A stretch of DNA of 64,000 bases. Origin: Tiliqua scincoides. Taxonomy: Eukaryota; Chordata; Lepidosauria; Squamata; Scincidae. The position numbers were made by a program, and so were the translations under genes. Shown here in pieces: positions 45,474-56,885 of the stretch. Numbering within the stretch: the first letter of the stretch is position 1; every line of letters begins with the position of its first letter. The stretch covers positions 4,351,063-4,415,062 of the forward strand of contig NC_089825.1 in NCBI RefSeq assembly GCF_035046505.1. Direction: 5' to 3'. A model generated the notes under the pieces. The model saw only the letters and a program-made list of their open reading frames with translations, searched no databases and was not told the origin of the DNA.

Positions 45474-48400
45474 ATGGCCGTGAGCCAGGAGCATCATGGC
45501 GACTACCATCGCCTTCCAGACTACGAAGAAGATTCTCCTCCTGAGGATGAGGAGGAGCTGCTGGTGCACGTCACTGAGGGACTGAAAGGTCTGGCACCTG
45601 GGCGCTTGGGCCAGGGGAGGCAGGGAAGGGGAGGCACTGGGTCTTGTAATCTGACTATCCCTTTTTTTTTCCTTTCTTCTCAGATTCTTGGCATCATATC
45701 AAGAACTTGGACAACTTCTTCACAAAAATATCCTTCACAGTGGGGGTCTCAGTGCCCCTCCCTTAGGAGGCCAGCACTGCAGCTTCTGCCTCAAGGCTCT
45801 CTTAGCAGTGTGGGGTTTGGGGGGCAGGAGTGAGAGAACTGCAGCACATCTTCCTAGCTCTTGAGTCATGCTTGCTGGCAGGGTGCAGGGGTTTCAGAGC
45901 GACCACTCTCAGGCCTCTCCTTCACTATGAGGCTTCTGCTCAGCATGGGGAGGTTGGGGCTGTTATACCTGCCTGCAAATGGACAAACAAACCGTGCTGG
46001 TCTGGGGAGACCATGGCCGAGCCATCCTTGAGGCCCTCTGCTGAGCTTTGGTGCTTTGGACCAGTGAGGCTGAGGGGAGTGCTGAGTGTTGGAGCGCCAG
46101 GGTGCTGGGCACGGGCAACTTTGGCGAGGCGCATGATGGTCCTTGACAGGCTCTGCACATTTACCATTTCCACCAGAAGAATGGTTTTGCCTGCATGATG
46201 CTCTCCGACATCTTTGAGCTGGTGTAAGTGATTGGTGGCCCCTCACCAGGGCTGCCTCCCCAGGTGGTCCAAGCTCTGCTTCCACTGTGGAGTGGTGGGT
46301 GGGGGGCTGCTGCTCTTGGCCTGAGAAGCACCCCACTTGCTCTTTTGCCTGCTTGCACCATGGTTAGAGGAGGTAGAAGGGAACACAGAAGAGCAGGGAG
46401 AGTGGATTCCTTTTCATTTGCTGGCTTTGGCAGGAGACTGACTAGAAAGGAGTGTGCATGGGCTGGGAGATCTGGTTCTGAGACATGTACCGGGGAGGTC
46501 TTGTTCTTCACTCCAGTCTCCGGGCTGCCACTGCCATAGGAATTCTCTTTAGTGGTCAAGAAGAAGATCTAGGCCTAGGCGGAGGGAGGGGATAGAATTT
46601 GCTGAGCCTGAACAATAAGCAGAAGACATGCCTCTAAGCTCTCTGGCCCACAGAGGCCCGGCCTTCCAGGTCACTGCATTAGAGGCTACTGAGACAGGTG
46701 GGAGGGGTTGTACTGAGACCTGGCAGCCGGCAAGGGGGGGATTGGCAAGTGCCTCCTGACCCACTAAGCTCCTTTCCTAGGCAGTTCCTGTTTGTGGTCA
46801 CTTTCACCACCTTCCTTCTGTGCTGCGTGGAGTATGATGTGCTATTTGCCAACCGGCCTGTCAATCACACTCACCCAGGGGGTGGATCCGTGCCAGATCG
46901 GAGCAAGGTGACGCTGCCTGATGCCATCCTGCCCACACCGCAGTGTGCTCAGAGGTGAGTGGACGTGTGTGTAATTGGTGAGGGAGGTGGCATCTTTCAG
47001 TACTCTTGAGCTGACCAGGCTTACGGTCAGAGTGAGGAGAAGCGTGGTGCCTACTGAGGGAGCGGGGACCAAGTGGGGCTCTTAGTGTTCATTTGCAGAG
47101 CAGGTTTGGAGCAGCGGGCAAGGAGTTCAGAGGAGAAGGCAAGACTGGGACTGCATGGCCCCCCAACAGGGGAAGGGGGTGCCTGGACCCTGCTCAGGGA
47201 AGGCTTTTCGGAGAGCCCAGTTGTTGCCAAGTCCCACTAAAGGCCCATCCTGTCCAGTGACTCAATCCCAGCAGGAAGCCCACAAGGAGGGTGCGAAGAC
47301 AGCAGGTCTCCCCAGGTTGTCCCCCATGTCTGCTGCTGATTGGTCTCTGGACACAGAGGCTCCTGGCTTGTCACTGCCGTGGACTTGCTGCCCTTTCAAA
47401 GAGGAGAAGCCCTTCTCAAAGCCATACAGGAGTTGGCATAGGCAACCCACTTATTAGCTGGCCAGGCTGTTGGGCATTTGCACAAGCATACCTGTGAGAT
47501 TCTGCTGCACCTGGCGGAGCAGAGCCGGTCTGCAGAAGGAGCTTTGTGGCTGCTGGCCCTGCCTGGGGGTTGCATGCCCCTGACCAGCAGCAGGGCATGG
47601 CTGGAGTTGTTTAGCAAGAAGGAGCTCTCCTTCCCTGTTTGTGTCTTGCGTTTTTCAGCGTTTACGTGCAGGTGCTTGTTTTTGGTGCTGGGTGGGTCCG
47701 ACACCCCACAGAGGGCTTCACAGACTTGAAAGCCACCCAGCGTGTTTGTCGAACCTCTTTCCTGAAAGAAGAGGAGTTCCTCCAAAAGAAGGGGAGCTGA
47801 CCTCCTGACTTTGGTGGAATAACACACACTGTTGCCAGGATGAGCAATCTTTGGTAGTTTGAGAGCAGATCCGCCCTCCGTCTCTTTCCACCAAGTGCCA
47901 GGCTTTGATGCCACGAGGCTGCAGGGAGGTTGGGTGGGCAGAGGGCAAAGGCCTGCACTCCAGAGCCCCAACACAAGCGGGGATGGAACAGCAGTCATCC
48001 TGGAGCAGTTCTCAGCCAGGCCCAGACAGCAGGCATTGAAGCCCCAGGCCACTTTGTCCTGGCAAGCAGGTTGCCTCTCTCCCCCACCCCCTGCCGGCCA
48101 TCACTGCCTCCCTCAGAGGTGCTCCTCCTCCGCCGGTGTTTGTGTGTAACCAGAGATGCTCTGCCACATGGTCTTCCTTGCGCAATTGTTCTGTGAAGCG
48201 TGACCTGGGGTAGCCTGAACTGACCTGCAGCTGCTGGTCTGTACTGAAAGGGGAGTGCCTAATGCTGCTCTCTGGTTTCCTCTTTCCCCCTCCCTGGGGC
48301 AGGATTCGGGCCAGCAGCTGGATCATCTTCCTGCTGGTGATGGCTGCCACCTTCTGGCTGTACCGCTTGGCCAAGGTGCTCTGCAACCTGCTGGGCTACT

Positions 48401-51400
48401 GGGAGATCCGCGCATTCTACACCAAGGCACTCAAGATTCCCTCGGTGAGTGAGCCTGGCACATGCAAGGGGCAACCTGCCTTCAAGGGAGTTCTTCCCAG
48501 CAAGAGACTGCACCACATCTGCAGTTGGAGAAAGGAGTTGATGGGTTTGGGAGCTGGGGCGTTCCTGTACACACTATGGCAGGATGGGGCTGCCATGGTG
48601 GGGACCGTAGAAGCCCCACATAGAGCCACTCCGCCCATCAGTCCGTGGTGGCATCTTCAGGGAGGGCTAGGGAATTCTACAACCTCCCCTGAGACCTGGC
48701 AATGTGGTGGTGCTGGTAACATTGGGTGCTGGTGGAGACATTGGGCTGAGGTTGCGATGGTCCTGCTTGCCTGTTTTTGCCTGCCTCCTGCAGTTTTTAG
48801 GAGTCTGGATGTCTTGGGTGTGGCTTGCCCTGCAGAGTGCCTGTGCCCCCCTTGTGGGCTGAGTGGCAGGTGGATATGCCGTGACTTCTGGGGCTGGGCC
48901 AAGCATGTCCTTTCCTGCTTTCAGCTCTGGCGTACTGTGTGACCACTCTGAAGCTCAGAGAGCTAGACCTGGGTCTTCACGTCTTGCATGGGGACTGCCC
49001 AGCTGCTGAAGCCCTCGACCAGCTGGTTGGGCAAACCTCCCAGGCCATGCGGGGAGGGCTGGCTGTGCTGAGCCTGGGGGTTGGGGTGGTGTGCAGGTGG
49101 CCACAGGGCTTCCTCCAGTGGGTGAGGAGTGAGAGTCCAAAGCCTCACCTGGGTCCTGATGCTCTCTGCTGCCCCCACAGGACGAGCTGTGCAATTGCAG
49201 CTGGCAGGAGGTGCAGACTCGGCTGATTGCGCTGCAACGGGAGCAGCCAATGTGTGTGCACAAGCGGGAGCTGACAGAGCTGGACATCCACCACCGCATC
49301 CTGCGCTCCAAGAACTACTTGGTGGCCATGGTGAACAAGGCACTGCTGCCGGTGCGCTTCCGGCTGCCGCTGCTAGGCCAGGGGGTCTTCCTGACACAGG
49401 GCCTCAAGTACAACCTGGAGCTGCTCTTCTTCTGGGGACCTGGCTCTCCCTTCCAGGGCAAATGGAACCTGCAGCCCCAGTACAAGCGGGCTGGGGCACG
49501 CCTGGAACTGGCCCGCCGCTTAGGGCGCAGCATGCTGCTGCTGGGCTTGGCCAACCTGCTACTGTGCCCCTTCATCCTGGTCTGGCAGGTGCTGTATGCC
49601 TTCTTCAGCTACACAGAGGTGCTCAAGCGGGAGCCCGGAAGCCTTGGGGCCCGCCGCTGGTCACTGTATGGGCGCCTCTACCTGCGCCACTTCAATGAGC
49701 TGGACCACGAGCTGCAGGCCCGCCTGAGCCGTGGCTACAAGCCAGTCTCCAAGTACATGAACTCCTTCGCTAGCCCTCTTCTCACCGTGCTGGCCAAGAA
49801 CCTGGGCTTCTTTGCCGGCTCTATCCTGGCTGTCCTCATCACGCTCACCGTCTACGATGAGGACGTCTTGACAGTGCAGCACATCCTGACAGCCATCACC
49901 CTCCTGGGGCTTGTAGTCACAGTGGCCAGGTAGGCATTGAAGCCGACTTTCTTCCCCCCCCTTCCCCCGTCCCTCAGACCTCACTGTATCTCAAAGTTTG
50001 GGAGGCTCAGAGGCAGAGTTGAGAGCCCCCACCAAACAGCCAGAAAATGACAAGGAGGCAGATTGCCATCGTTTCTAGCCTGCCATAGTTCTCCCTTCTC
50101 AAAGAATTTCATTCTCTTGCAATGCTGGATGTCAATAGATATCCAGTGAATTTTCAGCAAATGAAAAGAGTGCCTTACAGGACTCACACGCCCAGCATGC
50201 AGGAAGCCCTTGGGTTGCCCATCCGGGGGAGAGGGAGACTGCTCTCGTTTAGGACAGACAAAAGAAAATAATTTCTTTACTCAGTGTGTGGTTGGTCTGT
50301 GGAAGTCCTTGCCACAAGATGTGGTGATTGCATCTTGCCTAGATGCCTTTGAAAGAGAATTGGACAAATTTTTGGAGGAAAAATCCATCACAGGTTACAA
50401 ACCACGATACGTATCTGCAACCTCCTGATTTTAGAAATTAGCTATGTCAGAATGGCAGATGAAAGGGAGGGCACCAGGATGCAGGTCTCTTGTTGTCTGG
50501 TGAGCTCCCTGGGGCTTTTGGTGGGCCACTGTGAGATACAGGAAGCTGGACTAAATGGGCCTATGACCTGATCCAGCAGGGCTGTTCTTAGCTTCTTATG
50601 TTCTTGCTCATCCAACATTGGGGCCCCTGGCCAAGGAGAGGGCATGGCCCCCTTCTCTCTGACAAGATCCTCCTTCCGGCAGGTCATTCATCCCAGATGA
50701 GCACATGGTGTGGTGTCCAGAGCAGCTACTGCAGGGCGTCCTAGCGCACATCCACTACATCCCTGACCACTGGCAAGGCAACGCCCACAAGTCGGAGACC
50801 CGTGAAGAGATGGCCCAGCTCTTCCAGTACAAGGCTGTGAGTGGTGGGGGGCAGGGACTGGGTTAGGGGCAGGGCAACCTGCTGGAAGGGGGAAGCAGGG
50901 AGAGTGGGGAGGCAGAACTCATGCCAAGCAGGTGCTCAGCACAGGTAGAGTGGTGCATGTGTGCCTGGCATGTTGTGGTCTCAGTCTCACCCAGAGGCTT
51001 GGAAAGACGCTTCTTGCTTGCCAGGGTCGCCCCCAGTGTGGCATCTCTGCAGCGAGCCCTCATATGCTATCCTACTTTCTTTTGCTCTGAGCACCTACTT
51101 GTTGGAGACCGTGTCTCCTCTTTTTTCGCACCTTGTTTTGGTGCTTCTCCCGCTCATTTACTCAGGAATGGCTTGAGCCTGGGAGGGATTAGGGCTTGCT
51201 AAGCTAACAGTCTCCCGCGACCGCAGGTCTTCATTCTGGAGGAGCTCCTGAGCCCCATTGTGACGCCCTTCCTCCTCATCTTTGCCCTGCGGGCCAAGGC
51301 TCTGGACATCATCGACTTCTTCCGCAACTTTTCGGTGGAGGTGGTGGGTGTGGGGGATATCTGCTCCTTTGCCCAGCTGGACATCCGCAACCACGGCAAC

Positions 51401-51406
51401 CCCCAG
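45474..51406 (+). CDS. ATG9B: Autophagy lipid scramblase ATG9, 5' two-thirds (541 residues), 3' end lost in an assembly gap
   Basis: Exons: 45474-45588, 45684-45727, 46159-46223, 46781-46954, 48303-48444, 49181-49929, 50683-50836, 51227-51406; phases fit throughout. Hallmarks of the ATG9 core include SWHHIKNLDNFF, QKNGFACMMLSDIFELVQFLFVV, VHKRELTELDIHHRILR, GLKYNLELLFFWGPGS, LGARRWSLYGRLYLRHFNEL, VYDEDVL, SFIPDEHMVWCPEQLL, HIHYIPDHWQGNAHKS and VEVVGVGDICSFAQLD. ATG9 is the multispanning scramblase of autophagosome-seeding vesicles. The start MAVSQEHHGD is in frame with open sequence back to the acceptor at 45440, so a longer N-terminus is possible. The next expected exon (family motif WLSAGQTEAS) is missing beyond the 200-N gap. 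ATG9B is preferred over ATG9A because of the head-to-head ABCB8 neighbour; residue by residue it is ATG9A-like, as expected of a slowly changing non-mammalian ATG9B. Confidence 0.92.
45728..46158 (+). other. ATG9B: U12-type AT-AC intron in ATG9B
   Basis: The intron begins ATATCCTT (45728-45735) and ends in AC (46157-46158), not GT...AG. A U12 branch-site match TCCTTGAC (46140-46147) puts the branch A at 46146, 12 nt before the splice. Joined this way the frame reads NFFTK then IYHFHQKNGF in phase 0, which is the conserved ATG9 sequence. No GT-AG alternative keeps the frame. Confidence 0.93.
50246..50605 (+). mobile_element. CR1 LINE 3' end in an ATG9B intron
   Basis: Encodes FFTQCVVGLWKSLPQDVV and LDKFLEEKSITGYKP, then the CR1 3' sequence up to ttagcttcttatgttcttg. 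It sits 80 bp upstream of the exon beginning at 50683. Confidence 0.87.
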
Positions 51407-51603
51407 GTACGAGCAGAGGCCTCAGTTGTAAATGGGGTTTCAGTGCTGTGACTGCTTCTTTGTGAGGGTCATGAAGTTCTTGGTGGAAATTCTGCCCCCC
51501 CCCCGTGGCCTGTCATTGTGCTGAGGGGGCTGGACAGAGATGATCCATTGGGTTGAGTTTGAGGTTCTTGCCTGGAACAGCAGAGATCTGGATGGAGCCT
51601 CCT

Positions 51604-51803
51604 NNNNNNNNNNNNNNNNNNNNNNNNNNNNNNNNNNNNNNNNNNNNNNNNNNNNNNNNNNNNNNNNNNNNNNNNNNNNNNNNNNNNNNNNNNNNNNNNN
51701 NNNNNNNNNNNNNNNNNNNNNNNNNNNNNNNNNNNNNNNNNNNNNNNNNNNNNNNNNNNNNNNNNNNNNNNNNNNNNNNNNNNNNNNNNNNNNNNNNNNN
51801 NNN
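51604..51803. other. Assembly gap of exactly 200 N
   Basis: The N run is a round 200 bases, the style of an arbitrary contig join. ATG9B lacks its C-terminal exons to the left, and the right side enters the interior of AGAP3, so real sequence of unknown length is missing. Confidence 0.97.
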
Positions 51804-51960
51804 TGGCTTAATCACACATCTTAATAGCTTTCCACGCTTTGAACTCGTTGTTAATTCCAGTAATAAAATGAAATGAGAGAACTGGCTGGGTAATTAGCGA
51901 GGAGGCTTGGGAAGAAATTGCTCTTTTATAGCAGGCAGTAAACGCCGCTGCGCTTGGTGA
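51804..51960. promoter_or_regulatory. TAAT-rich candidate conserved non-coding element
   Basis: An AT-rich, non-repetitive island in GC-rich surroundings with several homeodomain-type cores (cttaatcac, ttaattcc, gtaattagc) and 'tagctttccacg'. Its composition is unlike the nearby intron. Conservation could not be tested. Confidence 0.35.
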
Positions 51961-52895
51961 CCGGGCTTTCCGGCAGGCTGGCAGGAGCCCGCCCAGCCAG
52001 CGCCCGCCCGCCCACCTCGGTTCTGCTGAGGCAGGGGAAATCCTCGGGCTCCTCCAGGGACCCCCCAAATGCCAAGCACCTCTGGAGCAGCCACACAGCT
52101 GCAGAGGAAGCCCCTTTGCACTCACTGGGGGTGGGCTGCAGCCAGCAACCCAAGGCAGGGGAAGAAGCTCCCGCAGGCCCCCAGGCCCAGCGCCTCTGCC
52201 CGCCTGTGCCAGAGCAGCCTCAGCTCCCTGTCACTGCGACTCCCCGTGCCTGCCTCAAGCAGGTGCCGTTGGCTGACCTGGAACTGCTGCTGATCACTTC
52301 CTTGTGAACTGGAGCAGCCCAGTCCTTGGGAAAGGGACCCAGGCGTGCAGCGCCTGCCCCCTTCCTGATGGCGGTGTGGGGAGAGGGAACATACTGGGCC
52401 AATCCCCTTGGTAAAGACTGCTCCCCCCACCCACCTTATCACCTCCCCCACCCGCCTTGCTTCTGCATGTAGGGTGGCCAAGATTGGGAACAGGAACCTG
52501 GAAAAGAGAGGGGGCCAAGCCGGAGATGAATGCAGGTACCAAGGAGGAGAATCTGGGTTAGCTCAGGATCCATGGGACGGGCTTCCTGGGCTCTCCTCTC
52601 CAATTCCTTGAGGCTGGGCAGCATGCCTCTTCCTGTCCTGGGTTTCCTGTCCTTGCCCACATGTGTAGGGTGGGGGTTAAATCACTCCCATCGCACTGCT
52701 GCTGCCTGGCACTGGGGGTTGCTGTTGCTGCAACAGGAGTGGCCCCAAGCTGGGTGGCAGGCATGAGGCCTGATCTAGGCTGAGTCAGAGGACCCAGGCA
52801 CAGTCACCCCTTTTTGGAAGGGGGACGGCAGACGAGGGTGCTCAGGGCCGCCCGGGGCAGGGTGGGGCTGAGCAGATCTCCTCCTGCCCCTCCAG

Positions 52896-53079
52896 GACTA
52901 TATGCAGAACATCCATGGGAAGGAAATCGACCTGCTGCGCACGACAGTGAAGGTGCCGGGCAAGCGGCTTCCTCGTGCTGCCACAGCCACGGCCGCCAGC
53001 AGCGCCAGCCCCAAGACCAATGGCCTGGCCAAGGAGCGAAGTGGCGTCGGAGGAGGAGTGCACTTCCCTGGCGGCTCCA
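52896..53079 (+). CDS. AGAP3: AGAP3 PH-domain exon (partial gene; both ends outside the assembled segment)
   Basis: The exon is bounded by acceptor TGCCCCTCCAG and donor CTCCA/GTAAGG. It encodes [20 protein letters not shown] then [20 protein letters not shown] and [17 protein letters not shown]. The first stretch is the signature end of the split PH domain in the AGAP family (GTPase, PH, ArfGAP, ankyrin). The LPRA..A..SP..NGL.xERS..xGGG pattern fits AGAP3 better than AGAP1. AGAP3 is a GTPase-activating protein for ARF6 acting at synapses and endosomes. Exons for the GTPase-like domain are missing at the gap, and the ArfGAP/ankyrin exons lie past 64000. It enters in phase 0 and leaves in phase 1. 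Confidence 0.9.
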
Positions 53080-53511
53080 GTAAGGCGCCTCTCTTTCTCT
53101 GGGGCTGGGCTCAGGCAGAGGCCCCTGGAGCTCTGGGTGGGCTGTTGCGGGCGGCCTTGGTGGTGAGGGGTGTGTCCACTGCCTTGAGGGCCCATGTGCC
53201 ACCCCCTGGGAGATCTGGCAGAGGGGTGGATTAGTGGTTACCCAGTCAGCATCAGGCAGGCCTGCTGCCAGAAGAGGTGGCCAGCTGCAGCCTGGGCAGG
53301 AGTTGGGGGGGTGGTTGTGGACATAGGAAGCCCCCTGGCGCCCAGTCAAGGCCCTCTGCCTGCCTGGCCCTGGGTGGCTCTGTGAGGTTTCAGGCAAAAG
53401 TGTCCTTGGCCCTGCTTGGAGATTGTGCCTGCCTGTTAGGGCCCAGCCTGGCCTGCACCCCTTCTTGTGGCTGACCGGCTCACGCCTTGCCTTGTCGTTC
53501 CCAACGCTCAG

Positions 53512-53538
53512 CTCTGGAGTTTGCATCTTCCCCTAATG
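53512..53538 (+). CDS. AGAP3: Candidate 27-nt AGAP3 micro-exon
   Basis: A 27-nt segment between acceptor cccaacgctcag and donor aatg/gtatgt would add TLEFASSPNG-like residues in frame, entering and leaving in phase 1 to match the preceding exon. It is in the low-complexity linker of AGAP3 where optional small exons are plausible. Support is splice signals and phase only. Confidence 0.5.
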
Positions 53539-53589
53539 GTATGTAGACGGAGTGATGGAGGGAAGAGAGAAGATGAGCTGAGTGCGGCT

Positions 53590-53660
53590 CCTATTAATGG
53601 TTCTCAGTGCCTAATTAAATGCAAATAACTAGCATTAAAGCCCCATTACGGCTGAGCATT
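53590..53660. promoter_or_regulatory. Candidate conserved element with octamer and TAAT motifs
   Basis: Contains ctaattaaatgcaaataac: a homeodomain core (TAATTA) joined to a perfect POU octamer (ATGCAAAT). It sits just after the micro-exon in the AGAP3 intron and is AT-rich within GC-rich surroundings. Confidence 0.45.
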
Positions 53661-54849
53661 CAAGCCCTCCCAAGTTGGGAAGTTGGTGGGGGGGGGATCC
53701 GTTTCTCACAGTTGCAGCCGCTGCCTGCAGGTGGGTGGAGGGAGTGTGGACAGCACGCCAGCATGGAGGGTGGGAGTGTGCGCGGGTGGGAGGCGAGGCT
53801 CAGGCGCTTGCTTGCTTGCTGGCCAAGGCCTTTTCTCCAGATTCTGCCCATGCTTGTTGTCGGCCCACATGAACCACCTAGTTCTCTGCCGTGGGCCGTT
53901 CACCCCCGTACACCCAAGTTCCCAGAAAGGAGGCACCTGGCCAGTGTCAGGCTCGTCACAGGGACTGTGCCTCTGGCGGCTACCCCTCCCTGGCAGTCTT
54001 TTGGACTGGTGGGGAGAGACAAGAGGCCTCTAGGAAGCTGTTTTTCCTGGCACCAGCTCCCCTAGAGTCTCTGTGGACCTTTACAGGAAAGGCTCCAGGG
54101 CTCTGCCCTGCTGGGTGCCTGCCTAGTTCCCTTCTTGTACTGCTCTCAGTCCTCTGGGTTGCCTTCTGTGCTCCTTCCTCATTCACCTTACAGAGGCCCA
54201 AGGGCCGGAGCAACTGGGGAGTGAAAGCAGCCCCCACAGCTGCTTTCAGCTCTTCCCAGCCGTGGGCAGAGTCAGGGTTTCGCAGCCGTCTTGTGCCCTG
54301 CAGACCTGCTTCCCTCCTCAAGGCTGCTCTGCCAGGAACAGTGTCCCATGGTGTTGTCATCGTCCCCGGACACCCTTGCAAAGGGGCGTAAGAGGGGTTC
54401 ACCTTGAGTAGAAAAGTAGAGGCTGTGGGGGGCTTGGAAGAGAGAATGTGGGGGTTGCACTGCCAGCTTGCCCCTGGGAGGGTCTGCGCGAAGGAGCCAT
54501 TCATGGTGCCTGCTGCTCTCTCATAGGGAAATCAGAGCAGCATTGTGGGATCAGTCTAATCCCCTCCCCCCCCCCGCCCTCTTGGCCAAGAGAAGGAGGC
54601 TTGGGACGAAGAGGATCAGGTGGGGCAGAGCGCCTTTGTGTGGCCGGCCAGCACCAGGGGCCTCACTCTGCCTGCGGAGGAGGAAAGCCACCAGTGTGTG
54701 TGCCTGGTGCTTGTGCGCTCATTTGCTTGATTGTCGCTGGCAGGCGCCCTGCCCCTCGCCCTGGCCGTGGGCAGGCCCTCCCCTCTCCCACCCCCCCATG
54801 CTCCATGGGGGCAGAGTGCGCGATTGGCTCCCCCAAGCCCGGCTGCTTT

Positions 54850-55080
54850 GCCTGCTGTGATCATGTCACGTCGGGCTGCGTCGATGTTAACATCTCATTA
54901 TCTTTGTTACTGTAATTACATTATCCGCTGCTTTATGCAGAATTATTCTCCAAGGACTAATTGATGGATCCATGTTTAATTCATTAATCATTAGCATCAA
55001 ATTCGACAATTACAGTGCACACTGATTGTGGAATTTCAAATGTAATGAGGGAAGAATTAACAAAGAAAAGGGAAACCTGT
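54850..55080. promoter_or_regulatory. Large TAAT-rich candidate conserved non-coding element
   Basis: About 230 bp of non-repetitive AT-rich sequence with many homeodomain-type cores (aactaattgatgg pieces, gtttaattcattaatcattag, gtaattacattatcc, gacaattacag). It is sharply different from the GC-rich intron on both sides and has no transposon signature. Confidence 0.5.
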
Positions 55081-56799
55081 TTGCCAGGGCCCTGCTGTGC
55101 CTGGGGGGAGGGTGACATTGAGGCAGGGCAGGGCAGGGCAGGGGGGACCTGATAGAGCAACCTGGCCATGGGGGGGGGGGATGAGGCTTAGACTCCTTAC
55201 GTGGGTCACACTGTTCCCCCAGCAGTAGAACGCATCCTCTCCATGGTTTCTGATTTTGCAGGCTGGAGCAGGGATGAGGCTTCCTCCCCACTGCCGCTGT
55301 ACGGGAGTTCCCTCCAACCAACCACCCCCACAGATAGGTCGGTGTAGCTCCTCTGTGGCCTCAGCAGGCTCTTCCTAACCAGTACTGGTTGATTGTGTGT
55401 GCGCCTGGCCCCTTCAGCTCACTTGACACACACACCCCCAGGTTGCCCCATTGGTATGACTCAAGCTGGGTAGCCCAGGGAAGCAGTCCCCCCCCCCCTG
55501 CAGACGTGTATGCAGTCTGCTCACTGGCTGATCTTCTCCAGCACTCTCCCCTGCAGCCACTTCCCAGGGCCGTAGGTGGGAAGGGTGAGGCTAGTGATGT
55601 TACCTTCCTCAGGCTACAATGGGTCCAGTACCTCAGGGTTATGGATGCAGCATGCCAGCAGCGGCTCTCTGGGGTCTTTCCTTCCTTACCCTCCCACCTG
55701 GAGATGCTGCCAGGCAGGGACTGGAGCTGCTGCGGCCTTCCCCAGGCAAAGCAGGGGCTCCACCAAGCAGCTGTGCTGGATTGTGATAGGTCAGGCCACA
55801 GAAGAGGCTGTGGTAGGGGGGCTCTATCCCAGCTCAGGCTCGGGCAGACGAGAGCTCTGTGCTGCCAGGCGAAGTTTGCCAGGAGGCCTGCGGAGACGCT
55901 GAGCTCAGGTGGGCTTCCGAGGGACTTTGGCTTGTGCCCCTAGGCAACCACACCCCAGTTCCCGGTTCCGGCCCCCCCCCCCTCGCACAGCTTTGCACTT
56001 TGTGTCCGCAGCAGGCTCCACAGAGTGGCTTTGGGCCTGAGCAGTAACTCATCTAGTATTTTCCAGGCATGTCCCACCCCCAGGTTTGGCAGAGGGGCCA
56101 AGACCCCAAGACTAACCTTTCCTTTGCCTTCCACTGGAACAGCAGTCTAACTTTTTTCATCTCGGGGCACACTGACAAGGCACTAAAGTTGTCAAGGCTC
56201 TCCACATTTTTTGACAAATAACAAGGCACATTGCACTGTAGTTGGGGGGCTCACACCCCCAGTGGCCTTACTAATAATTGACCCTAGCCTAAACACTTGC
56301 AGCACACCTGCAGACCATCCTCGGCACACTGGTTGAAAATCATTGCTCTGGAACATGTGGGCCTCTACTTCCTGCAGGGGGGGCATAGTTCTGCTACTTG
56401 CTTTTACGGTGCCATCCGCAAGCTTGGCACTTTGCACAGTGTAGCAAGGATAAGTCCTTTTCCTGAGGGGTTTGCAATCCAGAAACTGACCCAAGGGAGG
56501 TGATGGAGGGGGGCAGAGGAAGCTGCCGCCCTGCTGGCAGTTTCACACCCGACAGGAGAGGGGGCTGCAGCCTGGTTCTACGGCCTTTGCAGGAGAGGTG
56601 GGCTGGAAGGGGGTGTGTGACGGCCTAGAGCTGCCCCTGCTTGGCACCCAGAAGGGACCGCAATCAGTCTAAGTGGGGCAGGGGGAGACTCCTGCCACTG
56701 CTGTGTTGGCACAACTTCAGATGTTCCTCTGAACACAAAATGTTTTCTGTGTCATTCAGCACACAAAGCCTGACGCTTATGAGTTAAAGCCTTATGCTT

Positions 56800-56885
56800 G
56801 ATTGGTGGGATGCTGTGAGATACAGGAAGCTGGACTAGATGGGCCTATGGCCTGATCCAGTGGGGCTCTTCTTATGTTCTATTTA
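56800..56885 (+). mobile_element. CR1 3'-end fragment
   Basis: 'ggtgggatgctgtgagataca' and 'agatgggcctatggcctgatcc' up to cttcttatgttct match the last 80 bp of CR1. Confidence 0.8.

Noticed and set aside
51513-51876. Open frames running through the N gap
   Set aside because: They are artefacts of unknown bases.
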